From RCIO01 sp965232405 (GTDB taxonomy: Bacteria > Pseudomonadota > Alphaproteobacteria > Rhizobiales > Rhizobiaceae): a stretch of 64,000 nt of DNA. The position numbers were made by a program, and so were the translations under genes. The stretch covers positions 2,046,001-2,110,000 of the forward strand of contig OZ246966.1 in NCBI GenBank assembly GCA_965232405.1, read 5' to 3'. Below, in pieces: positions 16,273 to 25,799 of the stretch; positions within the stretch are counted from its first letter, which is position 1; every line of letters begins with the position of its first letter. Below the pieces are notes generated by a model, which was not told the origin of the DNA, did no database searches, and was given only the letters and a program-made list of their open reading frames with translations.

Positions 16273-18723
16273 ATGAGCAAACAGAAACTTGTCGTCATCG
16301 GCAACGGCATGGCCCCCGGGCGCATGCTGGAACACCTCTTTGAAGAAGCACCCGACGCCTATGATGTGACGATCTTCAACGCCGAGCCGAGGGTCAATTA
16401 CGACCGCATCATGCTGTCGCCGGTGCTGTCGGGCGAAAAGAGCTATGAGGAAATCGTGATCCACGGCGATGGCTGGTACATCGACCACGGCATCACGCTC
16501 TACAAGGGTCACAGGGTCACCGAAATCGACCGAGAGGCGAAAATGGTCACCTCCGAACATGGCGAGGTCGCACCCTACGACAGATTGGTGATCGCAACGG
16601 GTTCGAACCCGTTCATCATCCCGGTGCCGGGCAAGAATCTGCCCGGCGTTCTCAGCTATCGCGATCTCGACGATGTGGAGGCCATGCTGCTGGCCGCTCA
16701 GGCACGAGACAAGGCTGTCGTGATCGGCGGCGGGCTGCTCGGTCTGGAGGCCGCGGCGGGGCTGAGGGAGCGCGGCATGGATGTGACCGTGCTGCACATC
16801 ATGCCGACACTGATGGAAAGGCAGCTCGACCCTGCGGCCGGATACCTTCTGCAGCGGGCGCTGGAGCAGCGCGGCGTCAAAGTTATGTGCAAGGCAAACA
16901 CCAAAGCCATCGTCGGCGACGGCAAGGTGGAAGGCGTCGAACTCGAAGGCGGCACGGTCATTCCCGCCTCACTGGTGGTGATGGCTGTCGGCATCCGCCC
17001 GAACTGCGGACTGGCGAAGGAAGCGGGGCTGGAAGTCAATCGCGGCATTGTGGTCGACGGTGCGATGCGCACCAGCGACCCATCGATCCTGTCGGTGGGC
17101 GAATGTGCGGAGGTTGGCGGGCAGGTCTACGGCCTCGTCGCGCCGCTCTACGAAATGGCGCGGGTGGCGGCGTCGACGCTGGCTGGTGAAAGCGGCAAAA
17201 CCTTTGTCCATGTCGATACGCCGACCAAACTCAAGGTGACCGGTATCGACCTCTATTCGCTGGGCGACTTCGCCGAGGGTGATGACCGCGAGGAGATCGT
17301 GCTGCGCGACGCGACAGCGGGCGTCTACAAGCGCGTTGTGCTGAAGGAGAACCGGATCGTCGGCACGGTGCTCTATGGCGAGACCTCCGATGGCGCCTGG
17401 TTCAACGACCTGAAGAAGAAACAGACCGACATATCGGAGATGCGCGAGACACTGATATTCGGTCAGGCCTATCAGGGGGCCAAACCGCTGGACCCTATGG
17501 CGGCCGTTGCAGCCTTGCCGGATGATGCAGAAATCTGCGGCTGCAACGGCGTATGCAAGGGAAAGATCACCGGCACGATTACCGAAAAGGGCCTTACGAA
17601 TTTGGATGGCGTGCGCGCACACACCAAGGCCTCAAATTCCTGCGGAACCTGCACAGGACTTGTCGAGCACCTTCTGTCGCTGACGCTCGGCGATGCTTAC
17701 AACCCGTCCGCCGTGACGCCTATGTGCAGCTGCACTGATCTCGGACACAACGAGGTGCGGCGCCTGATCAAGGCGAAGAAGCTGAAGACCATTCCGGCCG
17801 TCATGCAGGAACTGGAATGGAAGACCTCCTGCGGCTGCGCCAAGTGCCGTCCGGCGCTCAACTATTACCTCATCTCCGACTGGCCCGATGAGTATGCGGA
17901 CGACTACCAGTCGCGCTTCATAAACGAGCGCGTCCACGCCAACATCCAGAAAGACGGCACCTACTCGGTCGTGCCTCGCATGTGGGGCGGGGTGACCAGT
18001 TCCGCCGAATTGCGCGCTATCGCCGACGTGGTAGACAAGTTCGAGATACCGACCGTCAAGGTCACCGGCGGCCAGCGCATCGACATGCTGGGCATCCGCA
18101 AGGAAGACCTGCCCGCGGTGTGGGCAGACCTCGGCAAGGCCGGCTTCGTTTCCGGCCAGGCCTACGCCAAGGGGTTGCGCACGGTGAAGACCTGCGTGGG
18201 GTCGGACTGGTGCCGCTTCGGCACACAGGATTCCACCGGCCTCGGTATCAGGATCGAGAAGTTCATGTGGGGATCATGGACGCCGGCCAAGGTGAAAATG
18301 GCGGTATCTGGCTGTCCCCGAAACTGCGCCGAGGCAACCTGCAAGGATGTCGGCGTGATCTGCGTCGATTCGGGTTTCGAGATCCATTTCGCGGGAGCGG
18401 CCGGTCTCGACATCAAGGGCACCGAAAAGCTCGGCATGGTGAAGACCGAAGACGAGGCGCTGGAGCACATCGTGGCGCTTACCCAGATGTATCGCGAGCA
18501 GGGTCACTACCTTGAGCGCATTTACAAATGGGCGAAGCGCATCGGCTATGACGAGGTGCGCCGGCAGATCATGGACGATCCCGACAAGCGCAAGGCCTAT
18601 TTCGACCGCTTCGTCTTTTCGCAAAAATTTGCCCAGGTGGACCCGTGGTCGGAGCGTGTTTCTGGCAAGGACAAGCACGAGTTCAAGCCGATGGCGACCC
18701 TCACGCTGGAGGCGGCGGAATGA
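16273..18723 (+). CDS. nirB: Assimilatory NAD(P)H nitrite reductase large subunit NirB
   Basis: 816-residue cytoplasmic enzyme reducing nitrite to ammonium. Order of parts: FAD/NAD(P)H-binding domain (about 1-310, 'GNGMAPGRML', 'VVIGGGLLGLEAA'), two BFD-like [2Fe-2S] modules ('CGCNGVCKG...CGTC' near 420-460 and 'CSCTDLG...CGCAKC' near 480-525), then the siroheme/[4Fe-4S] half with 'CVGSDWCRFG' and 'SGCPRNCAEA'. The ATG at 16273 has GGAG eight bases upstream; a GTG at 16264 overlapping the nrtCD stop is an alternative. Its stop overlaps the nirD start (ATGA). Confidence 0.95.
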   Translation: MSKQKLVVIGNGMAPGRMLEHLFEEAPDAYDVTIFNAEPRVNYDRIMLSPVLSGEKSYEEIVIHGDGWYIDHGITLYKGHRVTEIDREAKMVTSEHGEVAPYDRLVIATGSNPFIIPVPGKNLPGVLSYRDLDDVEAMLLAAQARDKAVVIGGGLLGLEAAAGLRERGMDVTVLHIMPTLMERQLDPAAGYLLQRALEQRGVKVMCKANTKAIVGDGKVEGVELEGGTVIPASLVVMAVGIRPNCGLAKEAGLEVNRGIVVDGAMRTSDPSILSVGECAEVGGQVYGLVAPLYEMARVAASTLAGESGKTFVHVDTPTKLKVTGIDLYSLGDFAEGDDREEIVLRDATAGVYKRVVLKENRIVGTVLYGETSDGAWFNDLKKKQTDISEMRETLIFGQAYQGAKPLDPMAAVAALPDDAEICGCNGVCKGKITGTITEKGLTNLDGVRAHTKASNSCGTCTGLVEHLLSLTLGDAYNPSAVTPMCSCTDLGHNEVRRLIKAKKLKTIPAVMQELEWKTSCGCAKCRPALNYYLISDWPDEYADDYQSRFINERVHANIQKDGTYSVVPRMWGGVTSSAELRAIADVVDKFEIPTVKVTGGQRIDMLGIRKEDLPAVWADLGKAGFVSGQAYAKGLRTVKTCVGSDWCRFGTQDSTGLGIRIEKFMWGSWTPAKVKMAVSGCPRNCAEATCKDVGVICVDSGFEIHFAGAAGLDIKGTEKLGMVKTEDEALEHIVALTQMYREQGHYLERIYKWAKRIGYDEVRRQIMDDPDKRKAYFDRFVFSQKFAQVDPWSERVSGKDKHEFKPMATLTLEAAE

Positions 18724-19064
18724 ACGCGATGGCGATGAACTGGGTTGCAGTCGGCGCACTTGATGACATTCCCAGACGCGGTGCGCGCTGCGTGAAGAGC
18801 GGCGACATGACGATCGCGGTGTTTCGCACTGCAGACGACCGGGTTTTCGCGCTTGAGGACAAATGCCCGCACCGAAACGGTCCGCTCAGCCAGGGCATCG
18901 TGCATGATGGCTGCGTGACCTGCCCGTTGCATAATTGGGTGATTTCGCTGGAGACCGGGATGGCGCAAGGCGCCGATGAAGGAGCCGTGGTCACCATACC
19001 CGTCAAGCTTGAAGACAGGCGGGTTCTGATCTCGCTTGAGGCGGCCGGCGCGCGGGCCGCCTGA
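18720..19064 (+). CDS. nirD: Nitrite reductase small subunit NirD (Rieske-like)
   Basis: 114-residue Rieske-fold subunit. It retains both iron-sulfur ligand pairs, 'CPHRNG' and 'CPLHNW' (C-x-H and C-x2-H), so it can hold a [2Fe-2S] cluster, whereas some NirD proteins have lost them. Translationally coupled to nirB through ATGA, with a GGAGGCGGCGGA ribosome site inside nirB. It assembles with NirB in the cytoplasm. Confidence 0.93.
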   Translation: MNAMAMNWVAVGALDDIPRRGARCVKSGDMTIAVFRTADDRVFALEDKCPHRNGPLSQGIVHDGCVTCPLHNWVISLETGMAQGADEGAVVTIPVKLEDRRVLISLEAAGARAA

Positions 19065-19068
19065 TTTG

Positions 19069-21735
19069 ATGCCCACGGAGAAAGCACGCGAGGTGAGGAC
19101 CACCTGCCCCTATTGCGGGGTGGGATGCGGCGTGCTTGCCAAGGTCGCCGCGGACGGCACGGTGTCAGTTCGCGGCGACCCTGATCATCCGGCCAATTTC
19201 GGCCGGCTGTGTTCAAAGGGTTCGGCGCTTGGCGAGACGGTCGATCTTGAAGGCCGGCTGCTTCATCCCGAGATTGAAGGTAGGCGGGCAGGATGGGACG
19301 AAGCGCTCGATCTTGTCGCTGAACGCTTTTCCAATACGATTGCCGAACACGGTCCGGACTCGGTCGCCTTCTACGTTTCCGGACAGCTTCTGACGGAAGA
19401 TTATTACGTCGCCAACAAGCTGATGAAGGGCTTCATCGGTTCGGCCAACATCGACACCAATTCGCGGCTTTGCATGGCTTCATCGGTGGCCGGCCATCGC
19501 CGCGCATTCGGGTCCGACACGGTGCCCGGCAACTATGAAGACCTCGAACTGGCCGATCTCATCGTTCTGGTCGGTTCCAACCTCGCCTGGTGCCATCCGG
19601 TACTCTACCAGCGCATCGCCGCCGCCAGGGAAAAGCGGCCGGAGATGAAAGTGGTACTGGTCGATCCGCGCCGCACCAACACCGCCGATATCGCCGACAT
19701 GCATTTGCGCGTTGCGCCCGATGGCGATGTGGCGCTTTTTTCCGGGCTGCTGCGCTGGTTGGCCGATAATGATGCGGTGGATCACCGGTATGTCGGCGAG
19801 AATACATCAGGCTTGCCAGAGGCTCTCGACGACGCCGGCGCATGGACGATCGAGGCCGTTTGCGACCGCACCGGCATACCGGTCGAGGAACTGACGGGAT
19901 TCTACCGGCTGTTCGAGAAGACAGCGCGGACAGTAACCGTCTACAGCCAGGGCGTGAACCAGTCGGCCAGCGGGACGGACAAGGTCAACGCGATCATCAA
20001 CTGCCATCTGGCCACGGGTCGCATCGGCAAGCAGGGTGCGTCGCCCTTTTCGGTCACCGGTCAGCCAAATGCCATGGGCGGCCGCGAAGTTGGCGGGCTG
20101 GCCAACATGCTCGCCGCTCACATGGAAATTGAAAACAGTGAGCACCGCCACCTTGTCGGGCGGTTCTGGAACGCGCCTCGAATTGCCTCCGAACAGGGCC
20201 TGAAGGCCGTTGCGATGTTCGATGCGATTGCCGCCGGCAAGGTGCGTGCCGTCTGGATCATGGGCACGAACCCTGCCGTTTCCATGCCGGATGCAGGCAA
20301 GGTCCGGTCTGCGCTCGCGGATTGCCCTTTCGTCGTTGTGTCGGACGTTATGGCCTCGACTGATACGATGCGCTTCGCCCATGTGAAGCTGCCGGCCGCG
20401 GCCTGGGGCGAAAAGAGCGGCACTGTCACCAATTCGGAGCGGCGCATCTCGCGCCAGCGCCCGTTTCTCCCGCTGCCGGGAGAAGCCCGCGCGGACTGGG
20501 ACATCATCAGCGATGTCGCGCGGCGGATGGGTCACCGCGCCGCGTTCGGTTTCGCTTCGCCGGCCGCGATCTTTGCCGAGCATGCCGCTCTGTCGGGTTT
20601 CGAGAACGAGGGTGCGCGCGACTTCGACATTTCCGCGCTGGAGACCGTTGATCCTGATGCCTATGAGCGGCTCGAACCGCTGCAATGGCCGGTTCGCAGG
20701 GGAGAGTCCGAAGGCAGGCAACGGTTCTTCGCCGATGGCGGCTTTTTTACGCCGGAGGGCAGAGCGCGCTTCGTTGTTCCGGCCCGGCAAGCATTGTCCG
20801 CACCGGAAGCAGGTTCACTGGTCTTCAATACAGGGCGCGTGCGCGATCACTGGCATACGCTGACGCGCACGGGCAAAAGTCCGCGCCTGTCGCAGCACAT
20901 CGCCGAACCGTTCCTCGAGATCCATCCGGAGGATGCGCTGAAACGCGGCATCCGGCATGCCGATCTCGTTCGTGTTCGCAACGCCTTCGGCACTGCCGTG
21001 CTGCGCGCGCTGATCACCAGCCGGCAGCAGCCAGGTTCGGTGTTCGCTCCCATGCACTGGAACGACGAGTTTGCATCGGGTGCGTGCGTGGACCGGCTTG
21101 CCGTGCCGGATGTCGATCCGGTCTCGGGCCAGCCCGCGCTGAAACAATCGAGGGTCGAGATCGAGCGGTTCACGGCGGGCGCGTACGGATTTGTAGTCAG
21201 CCGCGGGAAACCGGTGACAGACAATGCCACATACTGGTCGGTAGCGCGCTGCGCCGGCGGCTGGCGGGCGGAGCTGGCATTCGCCGTGGCCGAGTTGGAC
21301 GCGCGAGGGCTTGCCTCCCAGTTGCTGGGCGCGCCCTCGGGCGAGGACCTTATCGCCTTTGAGGACGAGACGACCGGCTTGAAACGCTATGCCCACTTCG
21401 ACGGCGACATGCTGGTTGGCGCGCTCTTCCTTTCGCGCGAGCCAGTTGCGGTGTCGCGCAGCTGTGCCGTCGAGCAGCTGATAACAGATTTTGCCGATCC
21501 GAGAGACCGGCTTGGCGTGATCGCCGGGCGTCCGCGCAAGGATCGTCCCGACAACGGCGCGATCATCTGTTCCTGTTTTCAGGTGGGAGCCAATCAGATT
21601 GCAGCAGCGGTCCGCGCAGGCTGTCAGACTGTCGAGGCAGTCGGCGCGGCCGTGAGCGCGGGTACCAATTGCGGTTCCTGCCGGGCTGAGATCAGAGGCA
21701 TTATCGACGCCAACCGTCTGGCCGCTGCGGAGTGA
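19069..21735 (+). CDS. nasA: Assimilatory nitrate reductase catalytic subunit NasA
   Basis: 888-residue molybdopterin enzyme reducing nitrate to nitrite in the cytoplasm. The N-terminal [4Fe-4S] motif 'CPYCGVGCGV...LCSKG' is present, followed by the bis-MGD domains ('TNSERRISRQRPF', 'GTNPAVSMPD') and the dinucleotide-binding C-terminal domain. The last 60 residues are a BFD-like [2Fe-2S] module ('ICSCFQVG...TNCGSCRAE'), the extra electron-entry domain of Klebsiella-type NasA. No signal peptide. ATG 19069 starts four bases after the nirD stop. Last gene of the nitrate operon. Confidence 0.95.
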   Translation: MPTEKAREVRTTCPYCGVGCGVLAKVAADGTVSVRGDPDHPANFGRLCSKGSALGETVDLEGRLLHPEIEGRRAGWDEALDLVAERFSNTIAEHGPDSVAFYVSGQLLTEDYYVANKLMKGFIGSANIDTNSRLCMASSVAGHRRAFGSDTVPGNYEDLELADLIVLVGSNLAWCHPVLYQRIAAAREKRPEMKVVLVDPRRTNTADIADMHLRVAPDGDVALFSGLLRWLADNDAVDHRYVGENTSGLPEALDDAGAWTIEAVCDRTGIPVEELTGFYRLFEKTARTVTVYSQGVNQSASGTDKVNAIINCHLATGRIGKQGASPFSVTGQPNAMGGREVGGLANMLAAHMEIENSEHRHLVGRFWNAPRIASEQGLKAVAMFDAIAAGKVRAVWIMGTNPAVSMPDAGKVRSALADCPFVVVSDVMASTDTMRFAHVKLPAAAWGEKSGTVTNSERRISRQRPFLPLPGEARADWDIISDVARRMGHRAAFGFASPAAIFAEHAALSGFENEGARDFDISALETVDPDAYERLEPLQWPVRRGESEGRQRFFADGGFFTPEGRARFVVPARQALSAPEAGSLVFNTGRVRDHWHTLTRTGKSPRLSQHIAEPFLEIHPEDALKRGIRHADLVRVRNAFGTAVLRALITSRQQPGSVFAPMHWNDEFASGACVDRLAVPDVDPVSGQPALKQSRVEIERFTAGAYGFVVSRGKPVTDNATYWSVARCAGGWRAELAFAVAELDARGLASQLLGAPSGEDLIAFEDETTGLKRYAHFDGDMLVGALFLSREPVAVSRSCAVEQLITDFADPRDRLGVIAGRPRKDRPDNGAIICSCFQVGANQIAAAVRAGCQTVEAVGAAVSAGTNCGSCRAEIRGIIDANRLAAAE

Positions 21736-21786
21736 GGCCAGCCAGCCCGAACGTTCAGCGGATGAAGTACTCTGTTTAGCAGGCTA

Positions 21787-22566
21787 CTATTCCGCCCAGC
21801 GCGGTTTGCGCTTTTCTTTGAAGGCCGCGACGCCTTCGGCGGCGTCGCCCGTCTGGGCGGCTAGGGCGATCTGGCCTTCCGCGAATGCGATCGCAGCGTC
21901 GAAATCCATGTTTTCCATGGCTGCAATCACATATTTGCCACGCCTAAGAGCAGCCGGCGATCCCGCTATCAAAGCAGCCAGAAGTTCGTCCACCCTGGCA
22001 TCAAGCTGGTCTGCGGGCACGACCTGGTTGACGAGGCCAATATCAAAGGCTCGGTCACTGTCGATCATTTCACCGGTGAGCGCCAGTTCAGCGGCATGAC
22101 GCGGAAGAAGAACGCGGCGCAGGCTCGCCATTACCTGCATGGGAAAGACGCCGATGCGCGCCTCCGGCAGCCCGAAGCGGGAATGGTCGGCCGCGACAGC
22201 AAGATCGCAAAGCGCCAAGAGGCCGACGCCGCCGGCAACACAGGCGCCGTTGACGCGGGCGACGAGCGGAACTCCCACACTGCGTGCCAGACGCGCCAGC
22301 CGGCCGAAAGGAGAGGTCGGTTCGTCCTCTCCCTTGCCGAAGATTTCTGTGCCGCCTTCCAGATCACCTCCGGCGCAGAAGGCCTTGTCGCCGGCACCGG
22401 TGAGAACGGCAGCGCGAATGGTGCGGTCAGCATCGATGCCGGCGAGGGCGGCATGAACGCCTTCCACTACCGCCATGTTGATGGCGTTTCGGCGTTCAGG
22501 ACGGTTGATTGTGATCCACAGAACCGCGCCGCGGCGCTCGGTCAGGACTGCGTCAGCCTCACTCAT
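21787..22566 (-). CDS. Enoyl-CoA hydratase/isomerase family protein
   Basis: 259-residue crotonase-fold protein. The oxyanion-hole motifs 'FCAGGDL' (about residue 68) and 'NGACVAGGVGL' (about 108) are intact and 'GLPEARIGVFP' supplies a Glu at the usual catalytic position. Probable reaction: hydration of an enoyl-CoA. The ATG at 22566 has a GGGGGAGAG ribosome site; the frame extends further upstream without support. It is convergent with nasA across 51 bases in which I see no terminator, and no CoA-ligase or dehydrogenase neighbours narrow the pathway. Confidence 0.88.
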   Translation of the reverse strand: MSEADAVLTERRGAVLWITINRPERRNAINMAVVEGVHAALAGIDADRTIRAAVLTGAGDKAFCAGGDLEGGTEIFGKGEDEPTSPFGRLARLARSVGVPLVARVNGACVAGGVGLLALCDLAVAADHSRFGLPEARIGVFPMQVMASLRRVLLPRHAAELALTGEMIDSDRAFDIGLVNQVVPADQLDARVDELLAALIAGSPAALRRGKYVIAAMENMDFDAAIAFAEGQIALAAQTGDAAEGVAAFKEKRKPRWAE

Positions 22567-22622
22567 GCCTCTCCCCCGGTGGTGGATGAGAGGCACCATG
22601 TTTCAGTGGAAGATGCAAGCAG

Positions 22623-23408
22623 CTAGCCGCGGACCTTCTGCTGCCAGGCTCGCACCTTCACCTCGCCGATATCAGTGCGGGCGGAAATCGAGTGCAGCAC
22701 GAACAGGCCCTGTCGGTTTGTCGGCACGTAGACGAATTCCATGTCGGCGTGCTTGCGCATGTAGTCGTATGTGTTGCCCTTGATGTAGCCGGCGACGGGA
22801 ATGAACTGACCCGAACAGGTGACCGCGCCATTGCCCGCACCATAGACCCAGCCGACCGAAACCGGGCTGAGTTTCACATCGACTCTTGTGCCGCCCTCGT
22901 AGATACGAAGCGTACGATGACAGATGTTTTCGGCGCTGCCGCGGGCAACAATGGTTGCCGATACCGGATCGGTGACCGACTGGAGATCGCTTTTCGCGAC
23001 CGGGACCGCATCGTCACCGGGCGGACCAAGCTTCGGCTCGTGAGTGACGCTGGCAACGTTTCCGTTGTCGAAGCCGATCTGCATCTTTGTGCCGGCTGAC
23101 GATCCCTGTGCATAGCTGAGGAAGAAGCTCTCAGGCTGCGGTGTGCCCTGCGACAGGACGCCGACGGAGCGCGACGTAGCCTCGGTATTGTCGAAGACGC
23201 GCGCCAGGCCGGCGCTCTTGAGGGTGCCGTCGACCTCGAAACGGTCGCCCTGGACCTTGCCCTTGAAGTTGGCCTTTGCGACCGTAAAGCCGCGTACCGT
23301 CACCACATATTGCGATTCAAAACTCACCACCGGCTCTGCAAGCGCCGTAGACGCCGGAAGTGCTACAGCCCCAACCACAATGAGGGCACCAATGTTCTTT
23401 CTAATCAT
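22623..23408 (-). CDS. DUF3108 domain periplasmic protein
   Basis: 261 residues with a Sec signal peptide ('ALIVVGAVALPASTALAEP', cleavage near residue 24) and a single DUF3108 domain, a family of envelope proteins of unknown function common in Hyphomicrobiales. Two Cys ('ENICHRTL' and 'AVTCSGQF') may form a disulfide. ATG 23408 begins directly ahead of the leader; five extra codons upstream are possible. It is divergent from rpmB across 302 bases. No function should be inferred beyond periplasmic location. Confidence 0.8.
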   Translation of the reverse strand: MIRKNIGALIVVGAVALPASTALAEPVVSFESQYVVTVRGFTVAKANFKGKVQGDRFEVDGTLKSAGLARVFDNTEATSRSVGVLSQGTPQPESFFLSYAQGSSAGTKMQIGFDNGNVASVTHEPKLGPPGDDAVPVAKSDLQSVTDPVSATIVARGSAENICHRTLRIYEGGTRVDVKLSPVSVGWVYGAGNGAVTCSGQFIPVAGYIKGNTYDYMRKHADMEFVYVPTNRQGLFVLHSISARTDIGEVKVRAWQQKVRG

Positions 23409-23579
23409 CCGCCCGCTCCACAATTGCAGGAAAGAATGTCCCTTCTTTCGCCCGCTCCAACCCCTCCTTCACGGGTTGTACCGGGAGCAAGGGCCTTGTC
23501 CGCCACAAATTCGGCAAATCCATGAACACATTTGCAGATGCCGCCATATTTTGTGACTGCCGTGCATGGTTGCCGTGAC

Positions 23580-23608
23580 TTGACCGGAAGGCAGACTGCG
23601 GGTATGGA
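23580..23608 (+). promoter_or_regulatory. Candidate housekeeping promoter for rpmB
   Basis: TTGACC and TATGGA separated by exactly 17 bases, about 100 bases before the rpmB start. It lies in the 302-base gene-free stretch 23409-23710, in which I see no other gene. A ribosome site GGAAGG precedes the rpmB ATG. Confidence 0.4.
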
Positions 23609-23710
23609 GCGGCGACTTTTTTCCAGGCCCGCTGCGAGATGTCGCGCGCCGCTTCGTCGGTAGCGCCGTTTGCTTGTCCGGCCAGCAAATGACACGGAAG
23701 GTACTGAACC

Positions 23711-24013
23711 ATGTCCCGCTCCTGCGAACTGACCGGCAAGGCCGTCCTGACCGGTAACAATGTCAGCCATGCCAACAACAAGTCCCGTCGGCGCTTTCTG
23801 CCCAATCTGGTCAATGTGACGCTGCTTTCGGAAACGCTTGGCCAGAAGGTGCGTCTGCGCATCTCCGCCAACGCGCTGCGCACTGTAGAACACCGCGGCG
23901 GCCTCGACGCCTTTCTGGTGAAGGCCGACAATGCGGAACTCTCGCAGCGCGCGCGTCTGCTGAAGAAGCAGATCACCAAGAAGCTGGGCGAAGAAACCGC
24001 CGAAGCCGCGTAA
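23711..24013 (+). CDS. rpmB: 50S ribosomal protein L28
   Basis: 100-residue ribosomal protein L28: 'LTGKAVLTGNNVSHANNKSR' at the N-terminus and 'RRRFLPNLVNVTL' after it are unmistakable, and the length fits the alphaproteobacterial form, which has a C-terminal extension beyond the core. It lacks the Cys pairs of zinc-binding L28 forms. Followed by a strong stem-loop, so probably a single-gene unit. Confidence 0.97.
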   Translation: MSRSCELTGKAVLTGNNVSHANNKSRRRFLPNLVNVTLLSETLGQKVRLRISANALRTVEHRGGLDAFLVKADNAELSQRARLLKKQITKKLGEETAEAA

Positions 24014-24019
24014 ACCGGT

Positions 24020-24040
24020 CCGGCGGCTTCGCGCCGCCGG
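24020..24040 (+). terminator. Terminator-like stem-loop after rpmB
   Basis: Perfect 8-base stem CCGGCGGC/GCCGCCGG with a TTCGC loop, seven bases after the rpmB stop; a second hairpin GGCGCCC/GGGCGC follows at about 24051-24065. No T-run, so termination may depend on the tandem structure. Confidence 0.55.
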
Positions 24041-24093
24041 CAACAATAATGGCGCCCTTCGGGCGCGCTGGTTCCATCACCCAGGATAAAAAA

Positions 24094-24711
24094 ATGTCCT
24101 CCAGGATTTTCACCTATTGGCCGTTTGTGGCTGCGATGGCTGTTGTCGTTGCGGCGTCGAACTATCTCGTTCAGTTCCCGGTCAACCAGTTCGGGCTGGG
24201 CGAGCTGCTCACCTGGGGTGCGTTCACCTATCCGGTGGCGTTTCTCGTCAACGACCTGACCAATCGCCGCTTCGGTCCCGCAGCTGCGCGCAAGGTGGTG
24301 CTCGCCGGTTTTGTGCTGGCGGTCGCTCTTTCGATCTGGCTCGCCTCGCCGCGCATCGCGATTGCGTCGGGTTCGGCCTTCCTCGTGGCACAGCTGCTCG
24401 ACGTGTCGGTGTTCAACGCCTTCCGCGGCCAGACGTGGTGGCGGGCACCATTTGTCTCGACGCTGATCGGCTCGGTGGTGGACACCTTGCTGTTCTTTTC
24501 TATCGCCTTCGCAGCGCGCTTCGCCATTCTCGATACCGGATTCGGGCTGGAGGACGGTTCGCTGGCCTTTCCGGTATCCTGGTTTGGCGCACAAGTCCCG
24601 CTGTGGGTCTCTCTCGCCTTTGGCGATTTCTGTGTGAAGATCCTCGTCGGCCTCGCGATGCTCGTGCCCTATGGTGCACTGCTAAGCGTGCTCAGACCTA
24701 CGGAAGCCTGA
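24094..24711 (+). CDS. Queuosine precursor transporter family protein (YhhQ/VUT)
   Basis: 205-residue inner-membrane protein with about six hydrophobic helices. It belongs to the YhhQ (COG1738, VUT) family, whose characterised members import queuosine precursors such as preQ0/preQ1; 'AFTYPVAFLVNDLTNRRFG' and 'TLIGSVVDTLLFFSIAF' are family hallmarks. ATG 24094 follows an AGGATAAAA ribosome site. No queuosine biosynthesis gene lies in the window to support the role. Confidence 0.85.
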   Translation: MSSRIFTYWPFVAAMAVVVAASNYLVQFPVNQFGLGELLTWGAFTYPVAFLVNDLTNRRFGPAAARKVVLAGFVLAVALSIWLASPRIAIASGSAFLVAQLLDVSVFNAFRGQTWWRAPFVSTLIGSVVDTLLFFSIAFAARFAILDTGFGLEDGSLAFPVSWFGAQVPLWVSLAFGDFCVKILVGLAMLVPYGALLSVLRPTEA

Positions 24712-24735
24712 TTTTCGCCCACCGGGCCAACCAGC

Positions 24736-25671
24736 CTACCAGGGCTGCAAACCGAGCAGCTTTTCGCCCAGCGGGGTAAGCTTCGCGGTCTTGGCGTTCT
24801 TTTTTTCCCAATCGCGCGGGTCGCCCGGAAAGTCGGGTCGGTCGGGGTGGTCGAGTTCCCGCCACAGCCTGATACGCTCCTGCCGTTCGGCTTCGTCGTC
24901 ATAGTCTGCCGGATACATCGAGATGTACTGCGCCATGCGGACCCGATTTTCGGAGTGGTTCGGCCGCACACCGTGGGCCAGAAGCGAGTTGAAGATCAGC
25001 AGGTCGCCGGCTTCCATCGAGATGTTTTCGCGGGTGAGCCCGGTCATGTCCGGCAGGATCGGGTTGCGATCCTCTGGCTGGGTCTTCTCCCATTCGTCGA
25101 AATGCTCGAAGAGATAGGGCACGCACTGAAACCCGCCGGTCTCGGCGTCCTGCTTCTTCAGGCTGAGCACACCCTGCACCCCGATGGGCAACGGCCGCTG
25201 CTTGGTGTCGACATCCCAATGGATGAAGCCCTCGGGAATGCCCTTCACCTTCTTCGGCGGGTTGAGGTTTGCGCGGTCGATCGCCACCCACAGATCTTCG
25301 CGATCCCAAATGTCGACAAATGCGTCGTAAACGCGCTGTTCCATGCGGTTATCCCAGAGATACTGGTGGTTGTAGATTTCAACCATGCCCGCATTGTTGA
25401 GTTCGGGGCGCACATGCGGCCGGCGCTCCGGCGCGTACCAGGTACTGGGGTCGTCGGGGTCCTTCTCGTCGAACTCCCACAAGAGGTCCGCCAGCCTCTC
25501 GGCATTGCGGGCCGGTACGGCCTGCCGGACGATGACGTAGCCCTTGGTAATCCAGTGCTGCCAGTCCGCCTCGGAAAGCACCCTGAGCGGCAGCGTTTTC
25601 TCAATGTCCTTGAGCGGCGTGGTGAGTTTGGCGCTGGTTGGATGGCTGATTTCAGCTGCTGTTATCTGCAT
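24736..25671 (-). CDS. Phytanoyl-CoA dioxygenase (PhyH) family protein
   Basis: 311-residue Fe(II)/2-oxoglutarate-type oxygenase. 'IHWDVD' near residue 165 supplies the HxD of the facial triad, 'LLAHGVRPNHSENRVRM' near residue 245 supplies the distal His and the Arg that binds 2-oxoglutarate. Substrate unknown. The ATG at 25671 has an AGGAGCAAG ribosome site; the longer upstream frame overlaps the divergent regulator. It is divergent from an AraC-type regulator 128 bases away, which probably controls it. Confidence 0.87.
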   Translation of the reverse strand: MQITAAEISHPTSAKLTTPLKDIEKTLPLRVLSEADWQHWITKGYVIVRQAVPARNAERLADLLWEFDEKDPDDPSTWYAPERRPHVRPELNNAGMVEIYNHQYLWDNRMEQRVYDAFVDIWDREDLWVAIDRANLNPPKKVKGIPEGFIHWDVDTKQRPLPIGVQGVLSLKKQDAETGGFQCVPYLFEHFDEWEKTQPEDRNPILPDMTGLTRENISMEAGDLLIFNSLLAHGVRPNHSENRVRMAQYISMYPADYDDEAERQERIRLWRELDHPDRPDFPGDPRDWEKKNAKTAKLTPLGEKLLGLQPW

Positions 25672-25799
25672 CTTCTTGCTCCTCCCTGACCGGATCCCGG
25701 CAATCGATGTTGCCAGCCTAGCCAAGCCCGGACTTTCATGTGGTCGCGATCTGGCAAAGAATGATACTAATCTGGCGTTTCTGACCATGCGGGCGCGAG

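Noticed and set aside
19807..20790. 327-codon minus-strand frame inside nasA
   Set aside because: Antisense to conserved molybdopterin-enzyme sequence, no ribosome site or domain.
23401..24594. Long minus-strand frame across rpmB and the yhhQ-type gene
   Set aside because: Antisense to L28, which is certain; no protein family match.
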